DNA of 64,000 nt, taken from the NCBI GenBank assembly GCA_035443945.1, contig DAOMNQ010000007.1:9377-73376 (forward strand), read 5' to 3'. The notes beneath the pieces are model-generated. The model worked only from the letters and a program-made list of their open reading frames with translations, did not search any database and was not told where the DNA came from. The stretch comes from CAADGN01 sp035443945 (GTDB lineage: Bacteria > Planctomycetota > Phycisphaerae > Phycisphaerales > UBA1924). Numbering within the stretch: the first letter of the stretch is position 1; each line of letters opens with the position of its first letter. A program made the position numbers and the translations under genes. Shown one piece after another: positions 7,765-17,014 of the stretch.

Positions 7765-8703
7765 TCACGCCGGGTCGAGGGTGCGGAGCGTGAGGCCGAG
7801 TTCGCCGAGGCGTTCCTTGACTTCGACGAGCGAGGTCGCGCCGAAGTTCTTCACGCCCATCAGTTCCGCTTCCGTGTGGCTGGCGAGGTCGCCGAGCGTC
7901 TGGATGTTGAGCAGTTGGAGCGCCTTTCGGGCGCGGACCGAGAGTTGCAGGTCGGAGACCGGCTTGTTGAGGACCATCTCCTTCCCGGAGCCGCGGAGTT
8001 GATCCATCATCTGTCGGCGGGCGGCGCGGTGGGCGTCCTCGCGTCCCTGGCCCAGCCGCAGATTCTTCGAGGTCAGCATCCGCTTGATCTCGGCGAGGCT
8101 GGACTCGCCGAAGTTCTTGTACGACATCAACTCGGCCTCGGTGTAGTTGATGAGGTCGCCGAGTGTGCGGATGTTCATCTTCTTCAGGCACGTCCTCGCC
8201 CGCACCGAGAGTTCGAAGTCCGAGACCGGCGTGTCGAGGAGAGCCTTCTTCTTCACGACGTCGCGGTCCGGCTCCTCCTCCACGACCATCTCACGGCTCG
8301 CCTGCACGTCCTTCATGTAGAGACGGGCGCGAGGGTGGGTCGGGTTCGTGTCCAACACCTGGCGCACGCAACGCTCAGCGCGGGCGTAGTCGCCGCGGTC
8401 CTCGTACAGGATCGAGAGGTTCAGCAGCGCGTTCACCGGCGCGGGAGGCGTCTCGCAGATGCGCTCGTAAAGCGCCGCAGCCTCGTCGTCCAGACCCATC
8501 TGGTCGAGCAGGTAGGCGAGGCTGAAGGCGGAGGTAGCGTCCGCCGGGTTCGCGGCGACGGCCTTGCGGTACTCGGTGACGGCGGAGAGCCTGTCGCCGG
8601 CCTTTTCCGCTTCTCGGGCGGCGGCGGCGTGCCTCGCGGCCGCCGCGGCGTCGCGCTTCGCGGATTCCTCACCGATCACCATGTCAAGCGGATCGTGCGG
8701 CAT
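7765..8703 (-). CDS. TPR protein with two RNA-polymerase alpha-CTD-like domains
   Basis: 312 residues. An N-terminal helical part (about 20-135) holds TPR-type repeats: AVTEYRKAVAANPADATSAF, then AALYERICETPPAPVNALLN, then AERCVRQVLDTNPTHPRA. Two copies of the alpha subunit C-terminal domain follow: PVSDFELSVRARTCLKKMNI with LINYTEAELMSYKNFGESSL, and PVSDLQLSVRARKALQLLNI with LASHTEAELMGVKNFGATSL. These match E. coli alpha-CTD closely. The Arg265 equivalent is kept in both copies (SVRAR); the Lys298 position is lost. No N-terminal alpha assembly domain is present, so this is a stand-alone protein that could contact UP elements, sigma or activators. A longer upstream frame is antisense to the MATE gene and is not coding. 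Confidence 0.85.
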   Translation of the reverse strand: MPHDPLDMVIGEESAKRDAAAAARHAAAAREAEKAGDRLSAVTEYRKAVAANPADATSAFSLAYLLDQMGLDDEAAALYERICETPPAPVNALLNLSILYEDRGDYARAERCVRQVLDTNPTHPRARLYMKDVQASREMVVEEEPDRDVVKKKALLDTPVSDFELSVRARTCLKKMNIRTLGDLINYTEAELMSYKNFGESSLAEIKRMLTSKNLRLGQGREDAHRAARRQMMDQLRGSGKEMVLNKPVSDLQLSVRARKALQLLNIQTLGDLASHTEAELMGVKNFGATSLVEVKERLGELGLTLRTLDPA

Positions 8704-8774
8704 GGGGCCTCCAACGCCTCTTCGGGCGAGCGGAACTCTATGGACCCGGCCCGCGAGGCTCAAGACCGCCCGGA

Positions 8775-10328
8775 TCAGGCTTGGCCGGGGCTTGCGGGGG
8801 CGACGGCCTCGGCGGCGGCGGCCATGTCCGGCTCGCCCGCGGCGGCGGACCGGGCGAGCAGGTCGATCCGCTTCCAGTTGCCGGCGAGGAAGCGGGCCAG
8901 CAGGAAGACGCCCAGCAGGATGATGTAGGCCGACGCGCCGACCCACGGCCCCATGGAGCCCCAGTGCGGCACGAGCGCGATCGCCAGGTGCCCGCCGCCG
9001 ACGATGCAGACCCATGAAAGGACGATGGTGACGACACCGGGCCAGACGGTGTCGCCCGCGCCGCGGAGCGCGCCGCTCATGGTGATGGCGACGGCGTCGA
9101 ACAGTTGGAAGACGGCCGCCGCGATCATCACGGACGAGCCGACGGCGATGAGCCGCTCGACCTTCTCCGGCGGCATGTCGTCGGGGACGAAGACGCCGAC
9201 GAGCGTCTCGCGGAAGAGGACGAAGCCGAGTGCGCACGTACCCATGTAGGCCATGGTGACGCCCATGCCGAGCCAGGCGCGACGGGCCGCGAGGTCGGGC
9301 CGGCGCATGCCCATGCACCGGCCCACGAGGGCGGTGACGGCGATGGAGATGCCGACGGCGGGCATGAAGGAGAGGTGCATGTAGCGCAGGGCGATCCAGC
9401 CCGCGGTGTTGTGGACCTCGGCGGGGTCGCCCATCGCCTGCCCGCCCTTGCCGAGCAGGACGGCCATGAGGTAGGCCCAGCAGATCATCTCGTTGCCGAA
9501 CATGAGGCCGCCCGGCCAGCCGATGCGCCAGACGTCGCGGACGTGTCGCCACGACAGGCGCCACGCCGAGCGGGTCGCGTATCGGCGGTTCATGCGCGGG
9601 CTGAGGAAGACGATGAGCGGGATGAGGAGTTCGATGGATGCGCCGATGACGGTGGCGACGGCCGCGCCGGCCACGCCCATCGGCGCGATGCCGAGCGTCT
9701 CGGCGGTGGACCTGAAGACGCCCGCGAGCGGCGTCCAGGCGGGCGGGCCGTCCGTGCCGAAGATGAGCAGGGCGTTGAGGGCGACGTTCACGACGTTCGC
9801 GGCGAGCACCGAGACCATGACGATGCCGGGGCGGTGCAGGCCGTAGAAGTAGTGGGCGATCGAGCGCGAGCCGAGGACGAAGAACGCGCCCCAGACGTTG
9901 ATCCGGGCGTACTCGGTTTCGAGGCGGAGGAGTTCGTCGCCGTGCCCCATCGCGCCGAAGATGGCGGGGAGGGCGAGGGCGTAGGGCACCATGAGCAGCG
10001 CCCACGCGGCGGACATCCACAGGCCGTTCCAGGCGTAGGCGGAGCCGCGCTCGGGGCGGCCCGCGCCGAGGTTCTGGGCGACGTAGGTGTTGATGACGCC
10101 CATCGCGCCGAGGGCGATCGAGACGGCGAGCCAGACGGCCATGCCGCCGTTGCCCTGCGCGGAGACGTAGACCGGGTCCGGCCCGATGCGGCTGACCATG
10201 AGGCCGTCGATGAACTGCATAACCGTGTAACTGGTCATGGTCACGACGGTGGGCGTAGCGACGAGCAACATCTCGACGAACGGATGCCGCTCGCGCGCGA
10301 CCGCGTTGGCTGGACCTGTTGACGACAT
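8775..10328 (-). CDS. MATE-family multidrug/organic cation exporter
   Basis: About 517 residues with twelve hydrophobic helices. MATE features are visible: N-terminal HPFVEMLLVATPTVVTM and MQFIDGLMVSRIG, then GMAVWLAVSIALGAMGVINTYVAQNLGAG, and in the second half FMPAVGISIAVTALVGRCMG and MSGALRGAGDTVWPG. MATE proteins export drugs, organic cations or siderophores in exchange for Na+ or H+. The ATG at 10328 was preferred to a GTG at 10337. The C-terminal tail after the last helix is Ala-rich and cytoplasmic. It is followed 71 bases downstream by the TPR/alpha-CTD gene on the same strand. Confidence 0.9.
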   Translation of the reverse strand: MSSTGPANAVARERHPFVEMLLVATPTVVTMTSYTVMQFIDGLMVSRIGPDPVYVSAQGNGGMAVWLAVSIALGAMGVINTYVAQNLGAGRPERGSAYAWNGLWMSAAWALLMVPYALALPAIFGAMGHGDELLRLETEYARINVWGAFFVLGSRSIAHYFYGLHRPGIVMVSVLAANVVNVALNALLIFGTDGPPAWTPLAGVFRSTAETLGIAPMGVAGAAVATVIGASIELLIPLIVFLSPRMNRRYATRSAWRLSWRHVRDVWRIGWPGGLMFGNEMICWAYLMAVLLGKGGQAMGDPAEVHNTAGWIALRYMHLSFMPAVGISIAVTALVGRCMGMRRPDLAARRAWLGMGVTMAYMGTCALGFVLFRETLVGVFVPDDMPPEKVERLIAVGSSVMIAAAVFQLFDAVAITMSGALRGAGDTVWPGVVTIVLSWVCIVGGGHLAIALVPHWGSMGPWVGASAYIILLGVFLLARFLAGNWKRIDLLARSAAAGEPDMAAAAEAVAPASPGQA

Positions 10329-10385
10329 TGCGATCACCCGGGTGGGCCGGCGCGCCGGGGGCCGGCGGCGAGTCTAGGCGGGACA

Positions 10386-10500
10386 GAACGGAAAGCGAAC
10401 AACGAAGAAGGGAGCAGGGGTCGTCACGCCCTCGGGACGCGCCATGACTGCGATGCCGGCTGTTCGCTGTTCGTTGAATGCCGTTCGTTCTTTCCCCGTG
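10386..10500. repeat. Imperfect palindromic repeat forming the end of pdxA
   Basis: 'GAACGGAAAGCGAACAACGAAG' on the left and 'CTGTTCGCTGTTCGTTGAA' on the right are related inverted arms. The same vocabulary of GCGAACA/TGTTCGC words recurs at 43758-43871. The right arm is read as the last residues of PdxA. Confidence 0.5.
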
Positions 10501-11545
10501 CCATGCTCGCCGCCAGCCGGATCGCAGCCATCATGCTCCCCGCGTCGGCGCGGTTCTTCCCAGCGATGTCGAACGCGGTGCCGTGGTCGGGGCTGGTCCG
10601 CACGATGGGCAGGCCGAGCGTGACGTTGACGGACTCGTCGCGGAAGAGCAGTTTGACGGGGATGAGGCCCTGGTCGTGGTACATGGCGACGACGAGGTCG
10701 TACTTCGCGGGCCGGCCGGGCGTGCCGACGGCGGCCTTGAAGATGGTGTCGGCGGGGAAGGGGCCGTGGACATCCATGCCCTGCTCCGCGACGATGCGGA
10801 TGGCGGGTGCGATGAGGCGTTCCTCCTCGTCGCCGAGCAGGCCGTGCTCGCCGGCGTGCGGGTTCAGGCCGCAGACGGCGATGCGGGGGCGTGCGATGCC
10901 GAGTCGCGTGCAGGCCTCGTGCCCGAGGTCGATGGCGTCGTGGATGCGTCCGATGGTGAGGACATTGCGCAGGTCCATCAGCGGGACGTGGGCGGAGGCG
11001 AGGACGACGCGCAGGCTGGGGCCGACGAACATCATGGCGTGGCGCTTCGCGCCGAAGCGCGTGGCCAGCAGTTCGGTGTGGCCGGGATACTTGCCGTGCC
11101 CCGCGAGCGACCATGCTTCCTTGCTGATGGGGCCGGTGACGATGGCGTCGGCGCGCATGGGGTCGGCTGCGGGCAGGCGAGCGGAGGCGATCGCGTCCTC
11201 CACCCAGCGGAACGAGAGTTCGCCGGCGGTGCGGTTCGGGGCGCGGGCGTAGCCGGCGCGGTCGTCGTCGCGGTCGTCGATGAGGAGGGCGTCGTGCGCA
11301 CGGGCGGTTTCGACGAGGGGCGAGCCGCGGCGCGCCTCCCACCAGAACGGCTCGACGCCGGCGGCGTGCGCGGCCTCGTGCAGGGCGTCGGCCGCGCCGT
11401 GGATGACGAAGCGGGCGAGGGTGCGCACGGATCGGTCCGCGAGCGCCTTGACGATCACCTCCGGCCCGATGCCGCCGGGATCGCCCATGCTGACCGCGAT
11501 GCGCGGGCGCGATGGGCGTGCGGGATCGGTGGCGCGGGCGACCAT
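10424..11545 (-). CDS. pdxA: 4-hydroxythreonine-4-phosphate dehydrogenase
   Basis: 373 residues. IAVSMGDPGGIGPEVIVKAL is the PdxA opening. AIVTGPISKEAW, the metal-binding His in GHTELLATRFG, the block CGLNPHAGEHGLLGDEE, then DLVVAMYHDQGLIPVKLL and VNVTLGLPIVRTSPDHGTAFDIAG are all present. PdxA oxidises 4-phosphohydroxy-L-threonine in the DXP-dependent pyridoxal phosphate route, in the cytoplasm as a metal-dependent dimer. The start at 11545 (MVARATDPARPSRPRIAVSM) was chosen over the GTG-like codons upstream because the domain starts 16 residues later. The last 20 or so residues (NERHSTNSEQPASQSW...) lie beyond the normal end and are encoded by a repeat arm. Confidence 0.92.
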   Translation of the reverse strand: MVARATDPARPSRPRIAVSMGDPGGIGPEVIVKALADRSVRTLARFVIHGAADALHEAAHAAGVEPFWWEARRGSPLVETARAHDALLIDDRDDDRAGYARAPNRTAGELSFRWVEDAIASARLPAADPMRADAIVTGPISKEAWSLAGHGKYPGHTELLATRFGAKRHAMMFVGPSLRVVLASAHVPLMDLRNVLTIGRIHDAIDLGHEACTRLGIARPRIAVCGLNPHAGEHGLLGDEEERLIAPAIRIVAEQGMDVHGPFPADTIFKAAVGTPGRPAKYDLVVAMYHDQGLIPVKLLFRDESVNVTLGLPIVRTSPDHGTAFDIAGKNRADAGSMMAAIRLAASMARGKNERHSTNSEQPASQSWRVPRA

Positions 11546-11583
11546 GCGGAAGTGTAGAGGCCGCGATCGAGAACCGTCGCCGC

Positions 11584-12426
11584 TCACGGCTCGAAGACGA
11601 CTTCGAGGAATCGCGCGAAGGGGGCGAAGCCGAGGGAGGGGTAGAGCGCGTTCGGCCCCGGCTCGGCTTCATTGGTGAAGAGCAGGATGTGTTGCGTGCC
11701 GCGAGCCGTCAACTCCCGGGCGACGTGCGTTGTCAGCGCGCGCGCGTACCCGCGGCGCCGGAACTCGTCCGGCGTGTAGACCATGTTGATCGAGCAGGTC
11801 CGGCCTGTCGGGCGCGACCACCCGGCGAGCGCGACGGGCGCGCCGCCGTCCTCGTGCAGGTACGCGCGCCCAGCCTCAATGACGCGCTCCGCCAGTGCCC
11901 GCGGGTCGTGCGGCTGCACCAGCGCGCCCGTGTCGCGGCTGAAGGCCTCCAGCCACCGCGCGACGACTTCGGCATCCCCGGGCGTCGCCCGGCGCGAACG
12001 GCCGGCAATCGCGGCGGGCTGGGCCAACTCGCCGAGTTCGTGCAGGATGAGCGTCCAGTGCCGGCGCCACGATGCGCCGCGACCGTTGGCGAACCGAACG
12101 GCGAAACGCTCGGCCGAACGCTCAGGCCCGACCGCGCCGGTGATGTGCGCGTCGGCAGCGTCCGCGACGGCCTGGGCGAGCGCGTCGGTCGCCTCGTCCG
12201 TCGCGCGCGACAGCACGAGCACGCTGGAGGTGGGCAGGAGCGCGCAGCCCACGATGCGTCCGGCGTCGCGCGCGGTCCAGCCGGTCGTCGCCGCGCCGCC
12301 GCCCGCTGAGTCACGCGCCGCCATCGCCAGCCCGAGCGGCAGGCTCGACTCGGCCTCGCGGTCGCGCAGAAACGCCTCGGCCTCGGCCAGCCATGCCCCC
12401 GCCGAACTCGCCCGTGAGACCTCCAC
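11584..12426 (-). CDS. GNAT-family N-acetyltransferase
   Basis: 280 residues with a GTG start. The C-terminal half holds the acetyl-CoA fold: GGAPVALAGWSRPTGRTCSINMVYTPDEFRRRGYARALTTHVARELTARG. It contains the R-R-G-Y-A motif A that binds the CoA pyrophosphate, then ILLFTNEAEPGPNALYPSLGFAPF with the 'N..A...Y...GF' motif B. The N-terminal half is a degenerate GNAT-like module, as in many two-domain acetyltransferases. The substrate is unknown. It ends 39 bases before the pdxA start on the same strand, so the two may be cotranscribed. Confidence 0.85.
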   Translation of the reverse strand: MEVSRASSAGAWLAEAEAFLRDREAESSLPLGLAMAARDSAGGGAATTGWTARDAGRIVGCALLPTSSVLVLSRATDEATDALAQAVADAADAHITGAVGPERSAERFAVRFANGRGASWRRHWTLILHELGELAQPAAIAGRSRRATPGDAEVVARWLEAFSRDTGALVQPHDPRALAERVIEAGRAYLHEDGGAPVALAGWSRPTGRTCSINMVYTPDEFRRRGYARALTTHVARELTARGTQHILLFTNEAEPGPNALYPSLGFAPFARFLEVVFEP

Positions 12427-12465
12427 TCCGCTCCCCTTCGGCCTTCCCCACTCCGGCCTCCGTCC

Positions 12466-14226
12466 TCACACCCTGAAGATCGACCCCAGTTTCCTGCCGA
12501 GCAGCGCGGACGCGCCGACGAGCGTGACCGTGAGCAGCGCCATGCCCCAGACGCCCATCGCGCTGGCGACGTACTGGCCCGTGCCGAGCGTCTCCGTGAA
12601 CGCGAAGACCTGCTTGGTGATGGGGTAGTGCTCGGCCTTCTGGGCGAGGATGAGCGAGTCGCTGACTTCGAGCATCGAGAAACTGAAGACCAGCAGCCCG
12701 CCCGCGATCAGGTTCGCCATGATGAGCGGCACGATGACCTTGCGGACGGCCGTCAGGCGCGAGGCGCCAAGGTTGACTGCCGCGTCCTCGAGTTCGCCGG
12801 AGGTCTGCTCCAGCCCGGCGACGGTGGCGCGCACGATGTACGGCAGCCGTCGCACGGCGTAGGCGATGACGAGCAGCGGGAAGGGGTTGGGATCGGGGCC
12901 GAGCACGTCGAGGCTGCCGGCGAGGAGCGGGGGTATCTCGACGCCGAGCCACGGGATCGTGAGAGGGCGGCCGAAGGGCCACGCGAGCGTCATCGCCACG
13001 TAGCCGAAGGCCATCACCAGCCCCGGCACCGCAAGCGGCAACATGCAGAGGGCGTCCAGCACGTTGCGCCCGCGCACGCTCGTCCGCACCACGAGGTACG
13101 CGACGACGAGGCCGAGGAGCAGGTCCAGCCCCATCGCGGCCAGGGAGAGGACGAGGCTGTTGCGGATGCTTGTCGAGGCAGCCTCGTCGCCGAGCGCGGC
13201 CCCGTAGTGCGAGAGCGTGAACTCGGTCGGCAGGATGGTGCCGTACCAGCGCCCGGGCACGCTGAGGCTGGTGAAGATGACGCCGAGGTGGGGGAGGACG
13301 GCGACGAGCGTGACGGCCGCGAAGCCGAGGGTGACGGCCCAGCCGGCCGGGCCGGCCAGCACGGTCTCGCCGCCTGCCCGCGAGGCTTTCGAGTACATCG
13401 CGTGCCCGCGCCGCCCGAAGGCGACCCGCCCGAGCACGTAGAGGAGGACGGACGAGGCGAGCAGCACGACGGTCAGGGCGTAGGGCTGGGCCGAGTTCTC
13501 AACTTCCTTGAGGCCGAAGAAGACCTGCACGGGCGTGACGGTGTAGTAGTCGAACATGAGGGGCGTGCCGAGTTCGGTGAAGGACCAGATGAAGACGATC
13601 GTGCCGCCGGCGAAGAGGCCGGGGCGGATCAGCGGGAGCGTGACGCGGAAGAACCGCCGCCACGGACCTGCGCCGAGGTTCTCGGCTGCTTCGTCGAGCG
13701 CGGGGTCGAGATTGGCGAGCGCGGCGGCTGCGTTGAGGTAGATGATGGGGTAAAGATGGAGGGCCTCGGCGATGACGACGCCCCAGAACCGGCCCTCGCC
13801 CAGCACGTCCCACTCCGTGCCGAGCAGCGAGTTGATCGCGCCCTCGCGCCCGAGCAAGGCCCGCAGGCCGATCGCCCCGACGAACGGCGGCAGGATCAAC
13901 GGCACGAGGATCATGGCGTTCAGGGCGGGCTTGAACGGGAACCGGTAGTTCGCGCCCGCCACCGCGAGCGGCAGCGCGATCGCCACGCAGAGCAGCGTCG
14001 TGCAGACCGCCACCATGAACGAGTTGCCCAGCCCGGCGAGGAGCGTCGGGTCGAGGAAGACGAGGCGGAGGTGGTCGAGCGTGAATCCTCGCCCGGTTGC
14101 CGGGTCGGCCGCGAAGCCGCCGCGGACGATCAGGAGGATGGGATGGACGAGGAACGCGCCGAGGATGACGAGCAGCCCCGCGAGCAGCACGTAGTGCCAG
14201 GGATGGGCGCGTGGCAGGTCGCGCAT
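12466..14226 (-). CDS. Ferric-iron-type ABC transporter permease (two fused permease domains)
   Basis: 586 residues with about twelve membrane helices. Each half carries a permease EAA loop: LDEAAENLGAGPWRRFFRVTLPLIRPG in the first and LEDAAVNLGASRLTAVRKVIVPLI in the second. Fused duplicated permeases of this kind are typical of FbpB/SfuB iron and ThiP thiamine importers. No binding protein or ATPase gene is in the window, so substrate is inferred from family only; iron is the more common. The ATG at 14226 was preferred to upstream codons because it directly precedes the first cytoplasmic and membrane segment (RAHPWHYVLLAGLLVILG). Confidence 0.87.
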   Translation of the reverse strand: MRDLPRAHPWHYVLLAGLLVILGAFLVHPILLIVRGGFAADPATGRGFTLDHLRLVFLDPTLLAGLGNSFMVAVCTTLLCVAIALPLAVAGANYRFPFKPALNAMILVPLILPPFVGAIGLRALLGREGAINSLLGTEWDVLGEGRFWGVVIAEALHLYPIIYLNAAAALANLDPALDEAAENLGAGPWRRFFRVTLPLIRPGLFAGGTIVFIWSFTELGTPLMFDYYTVTPVQVFFGLKEVENSAQPYALTVVLLASSVLLYVLGRVAFGRRGHAMYSKASRAGGETVLAGPAGWAVTLGFAAVTLVAVLPHLGVIFTSLSVPGRWYGTILPTEFTLSHYGAALGDEAASTSIRNSLVLSLAAMGLDLLLGLVVAYLVVRTSVRGRNVLDALCMLPLAVPGLVMAFGYVAMTLAWPFGRPLTIPWLGVEIPPLLAGSLDVLGPDPNPFPLLVIAYAVRRLPYIVRATVAGLEQTSGELEDAAVNLGASRLTAVRKVIVPLIMANLIAGGLLVFSFSMLEVSDSLILAQKAEHYPITKQVFAFTETLGTGQYVASAMGVWGMALLTVTLVGASALLGRKLGSIFRV

Positions 14227-14315
14227 GGGGGGCAGTGTAGGTCCGGGCGGGATTCCGCAGGTCGAGGGGAGGCGGCGTCGCGTTGCGTATCGGCGTGCCC
14301 GCGCGGTCGTGCCGA

Positions 14316-15014
14316 TCACAGACGGACCGCGAGGGTGCGCAGCGTGTCCAGGGCGGCGTGCAGGTCCCACTGCTGGGACTGTCGATCACCGGTCGTGTTG
14401 CTGATCGCGCGTACCTCTCCGAAGGGGACGCCGAGGCGGTGTGCGACGAGTGCGGCGGCCGCGCCTTCCATCGCTTCGGCGACCGCCCCCGTCCGGCATG
14501 CCACCTCCAACGCCAGCGCATCAGTCCCCGAGCACGTTGAGACCGTGGCGACGCGCGACAATGCGCCGCCAGCATCGCGGAGTGCGTGCAGAAGTTCGGC
14601 GTCGCCCGGGAAGTCCATGCCGGGCGGGTCCGCGGGGGGGAAGCCGAGCATGGCCTGGGTGATGAACCCATCCGGCGTCGCCACGCCGTCGTCCGCTAAG
14701 ATCGACGCTGTCGCCACGACCAGCCCCCCGATTGAGGGTGGGCACGGGCCTGGCAGCGAGCCTGCGACGCCGAGGTTGATGGCAGCGCCGTGGCGCCGGG
14801 GGTCGAGTGTGCGTGCGACCGCGCCGGCGGCGTTGGCCTTGCCGACGCCCGACAGGACGAGATCGAACCGTTCGTTCACTGGTGTGAGGGTCCAGACCGA
14901 GGGAGTTTCGCCCGGACGGCCAAGGCCCGCGAGGACGGCCCCGGCCTCGGCCGGCGCAGCGACGATCAGAAGCGTTCTGCGCCCCGGCCCGATCTGCAGC
15001 AGCCCGGTGCCCAC
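14316..15014 (-). CDS. mqnB: Futalosine hydrolase (menaquinone biosynthesis)
   Basis: 232 residues, GTG start. It has the nucleoside phosphorylase fold: TLLIVAAPAEAGAVLAGL at the start, then VLSGVGKANAAGAVAR, AINLGVAGSLPG, and the purine/sugar-site block VSTCSGTDALA followed by AVAEAMEGAAAALVAHRLGVPFGEVRAISNTTGDR. The EAMEGAA segment and the ISNTTGDR ending are characteristic of MqnB. MqnB removes hypoxanthine from futalosine to give dehypoxanthine futalosine in the alternative menaquinone pathway. This implies a menaquinone-using organism; the other mqn genes are not in the window. Confidence 0.87.
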   Translation of the reverse strand: MGTGLLQIGPGRRTLLIVAAPAEAGAVLAGLGRPGETPSVWTLTPVNERFDLVLSGVGKANAAGAVARTLDPRRHGAAINLGVAGSLPGPCPPSIGGLVVATASILADDGVATPDGFITQAMLGFPPADPPGMDFPGDAELLHALRDAGGALSRVATVSTCSGTDALALEVACRTGAVAEAMEGAAAALVAHRLGVPFGEVRAISNTTGDRQSQQWDLHAALDTLRTLAVRL

Positions 15015-15163
15015 GGCCCGATGGTACGAGGCCCGCGTGACCGGACGGCAGGCTTCCGCGGCCTAGGATTGGGCCGGAACTTCCGTCCGACTCGGCGGTA
15101 GGTCTTCATGAGGGTTCAACGCCCGTGCGGTCGCGGTTCGCGCACCACGAAGGAGCGGTCGGC

Positions 15164-16987
15164 ATGGCAGTCAAGCAACCGGGTTCCGCGGCACGACGGC
15201 GGGGCATGAGCATTGTCAAGATTCTGGTCGGGGGGTCCGCGCTCCTGCTGCTGGCGTTCGTGGCGGTATGGGCGGTGGCGCGTCCGAGCGGCGGCGAAGC
15301 CCGCACGGTCTCGGCGGCGGACGTTGCCCGCGCGCAGACCATGAGTTTCGAGATCATCACGACCGCGACGGGCGAACTCGAGGCCCGCAACCAGATCGAG
15401 GTCCGCTCGGGTCTGGAGACGCAGACCACGATCATGGAGATCGTGCCCGAGGGCAGGCAGGTGCGCAAGGGCGACCTGCTGGTGCGGCTGAACGCCGACT
15501 CGCTGCTCAACCAGATCACCGAGGAGGAGGACCGCGTCGAGCGTGCCAAGGCGGACCTGATCGCGGCCGAGAACGCGCTCAAGATCCAGATCAACGAGAA
15601 CGACTCGCGGACGCGTGCGGGGAAACTGAAGATCGAACTTGCGCAACTCGCGCTGGACCAGTGGCGCGAGGGCGAGGTGATCCGCAGGAAGCAGCAGTTG
15701 ACGCTCGATATCGCGCAGGCGCAGCGGCAGGTGAACCGGCTGCGCGACAAGTTCGAGAAGTCGGAGGAGTTGCTGTCCCGCGGGTTCATCAGCCAGGACG
15801 AGCGCGACCGCGACGAGATCGACAAGATCGACGCCGAGGCCCGGCTCGCGAACGCCAAACTGGACGAGGACGTGTACCTGACGTACCAGTACCCGCGCGA
15901 TCAGAAGACGCGCGAGTCGGATCTCGAAGAGGCCAAGGCCGAACTCGAACGCATCGAGGCCGTCAACGCCATCAATCTCTCGGCCAAGCAGGCCAACCTC
16001 GACAGCGCGCTGCGGCAGTTCCGGAACCGGGAGACACGGCTGACCCGGCTGCGCGAGCAGTACGATGCCGCGACGATCTATGCGCCCACCGACGGCCTGG
16101 TCGTGTATGCCACCAGCCTGGAGCGTAACCAGCGCATGTGGGGCGGCGGCGGCGAAGGCCCGCTCCAGATCGGCCGGCAGGTGCGTCCGAACGAACTTCT
16201 CATCATCCTCCCGGACACGACCCAGATGGTCGCCACGGTGCGCGTGCACGAGGCGCTGGCGGGACGCATCCGCCCCGGCCAGACGGCGAGAGTCAAGGTC
16301 AGCGCGGCCGGCGGCGAGACCTTCGTGGGGCGCGTCGAGTCCATCGGCGTGCTGGCGGAGACCGGCGGCTGGCGCGACCCGAACCGGCGCGAATACTCGG
16401 TGCGCGTCGGACTGGACGTCGACAACGCGGCCGGGGAACTGAAGCCCTCGATGCGGGCCGAGTCGGAACTCACGCTCGGACGGGTCGAGAACGCCCTTGC
16501 CGTCCCGGTCCAGGCCGTCTTCAGCGACGGGCCGGTGCGGTTCGTGTATGTGCCGCGCGGCTCGCGGTACGAGCGCACACCCGTTCGCGTCGGCCGCGTC
16601 TCCGACACCCTCGCCGAGATTGCAGCGGGCTTGACCGAAGGGCAACAGGTGCTGCTTCGTGAGCCGTCGCCCGGTGAGGTCCTCGACCGCCCCTGGGACG
16701 CCGAGCGATTGAAGTCGGTCGGGCTAGCGCTGGACGAGTCGGGTCGTCCTGTCGCGCCCGCGATGCAGCCGGGCAACGGGCAGCCGATGCGGATGGCGAT
16801 GCCTCCCGTGGGCGTTGGACCGTCACGCGGCCCCGACGGCGCGCCGCGTGTTGAGGGCGCGGCCACGACGGATGCTGCGGAGGGACGCCGGCCGCAGGGC
16901 GAGGTTCCCGAGGGGCGCCCGCGGCGCGCGCCGGGCACGGAGACCCCTGCTGCCCCCGCCGCGGAGACGAACCGCTCGCGCGGGTGA
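15164..16987 (+). CDS. RND/ABC efflux periplasmic adaptor (HlyD-type membrane fusion protein)
   Basis: 607 residues. The ATG at 15164 follows an AAGGAG Shine-Dalgarno at 15150-15155. There is one N-terminal membrane anchor (SIVKILVGGSALLLLAFVAV). A biotinyl-lipoyl half-motif follows (TTATGELEARNQIEVRSG, then VRKGDLLVRLN), then a long coiled coil (about 115-290, rich in E, R, Q, L). The second lipoyl half (YDAATIYAPTDGLVVYA) and a beta-barrel domain come next. The C-terminal 100 residues are a Pro/Gly/Arg-rich tail of low complexity. Adaptors bridge inner-membrane pumps to outer-membrane channels. No pump or TolC gene is adjacent here, so it is an orphan in this window. Confidence 0.88.
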   Translation: MAVKQPGSAARRRGMSIVKILVGGSALLLLAFVAVWAVARPSGGEARTVSAADVARAQTMSFEIITTATGELEARNQIEVRSGLETQTTIMEIVPEGRQVRKGDLLVRLNADSLLNQITEEEDRVERAKADLIAAENALKIQINENDSRTRAGKLKIELAQLALDQWREGEVIRRKQQLTLDIAQAQRQVNRLRDKFEKSEELLSRGFISQDERDRDEIDKIDAEARLANAKLDEDVYLTYQYPRDQKTRESDLEEAKAELERIEAVNAINLSAKQANLDSALRQFRNRETRLTRLREQYDAATIYAPTDGLVVYATSLERNQRMWGGGGEGPLQIGRQVRPNELLIILPDTTQMVATVRVHEALAGRIRPGQTARVKVSAAGGETFVGRVESIGVLAETGGWRDPNRREYSVRVGLDVDNAAGELKPSMRAESELTLGRVENALAVPVQAVFSDGPVRFVYVPRGSRYERTPVRVGRVSDTLAEIAAGLTEGQQVLLREPSPGEVLDRPWDAERLKSVGLALDESGRPVAPAMQPGNGQPMRMAMPPVGVGPSRGPDGAPRVEGAATTDAAEGRRPQGEVPEGRPRRAPGTETPAAPAAETNRSRG

Positions 16988-17014
16988 GCCGCGGGCGGGT
17001 ATGCTCCGCGCCGC

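Noticed and set aside
8704..10020. Upstream extension of the TPR/alpha-CTD gene
   Set aside because: The extension lies antisense to the MATE transporter and is His/Arg-rich shadow sequence; the TPR protein has a good ATG at 8703.
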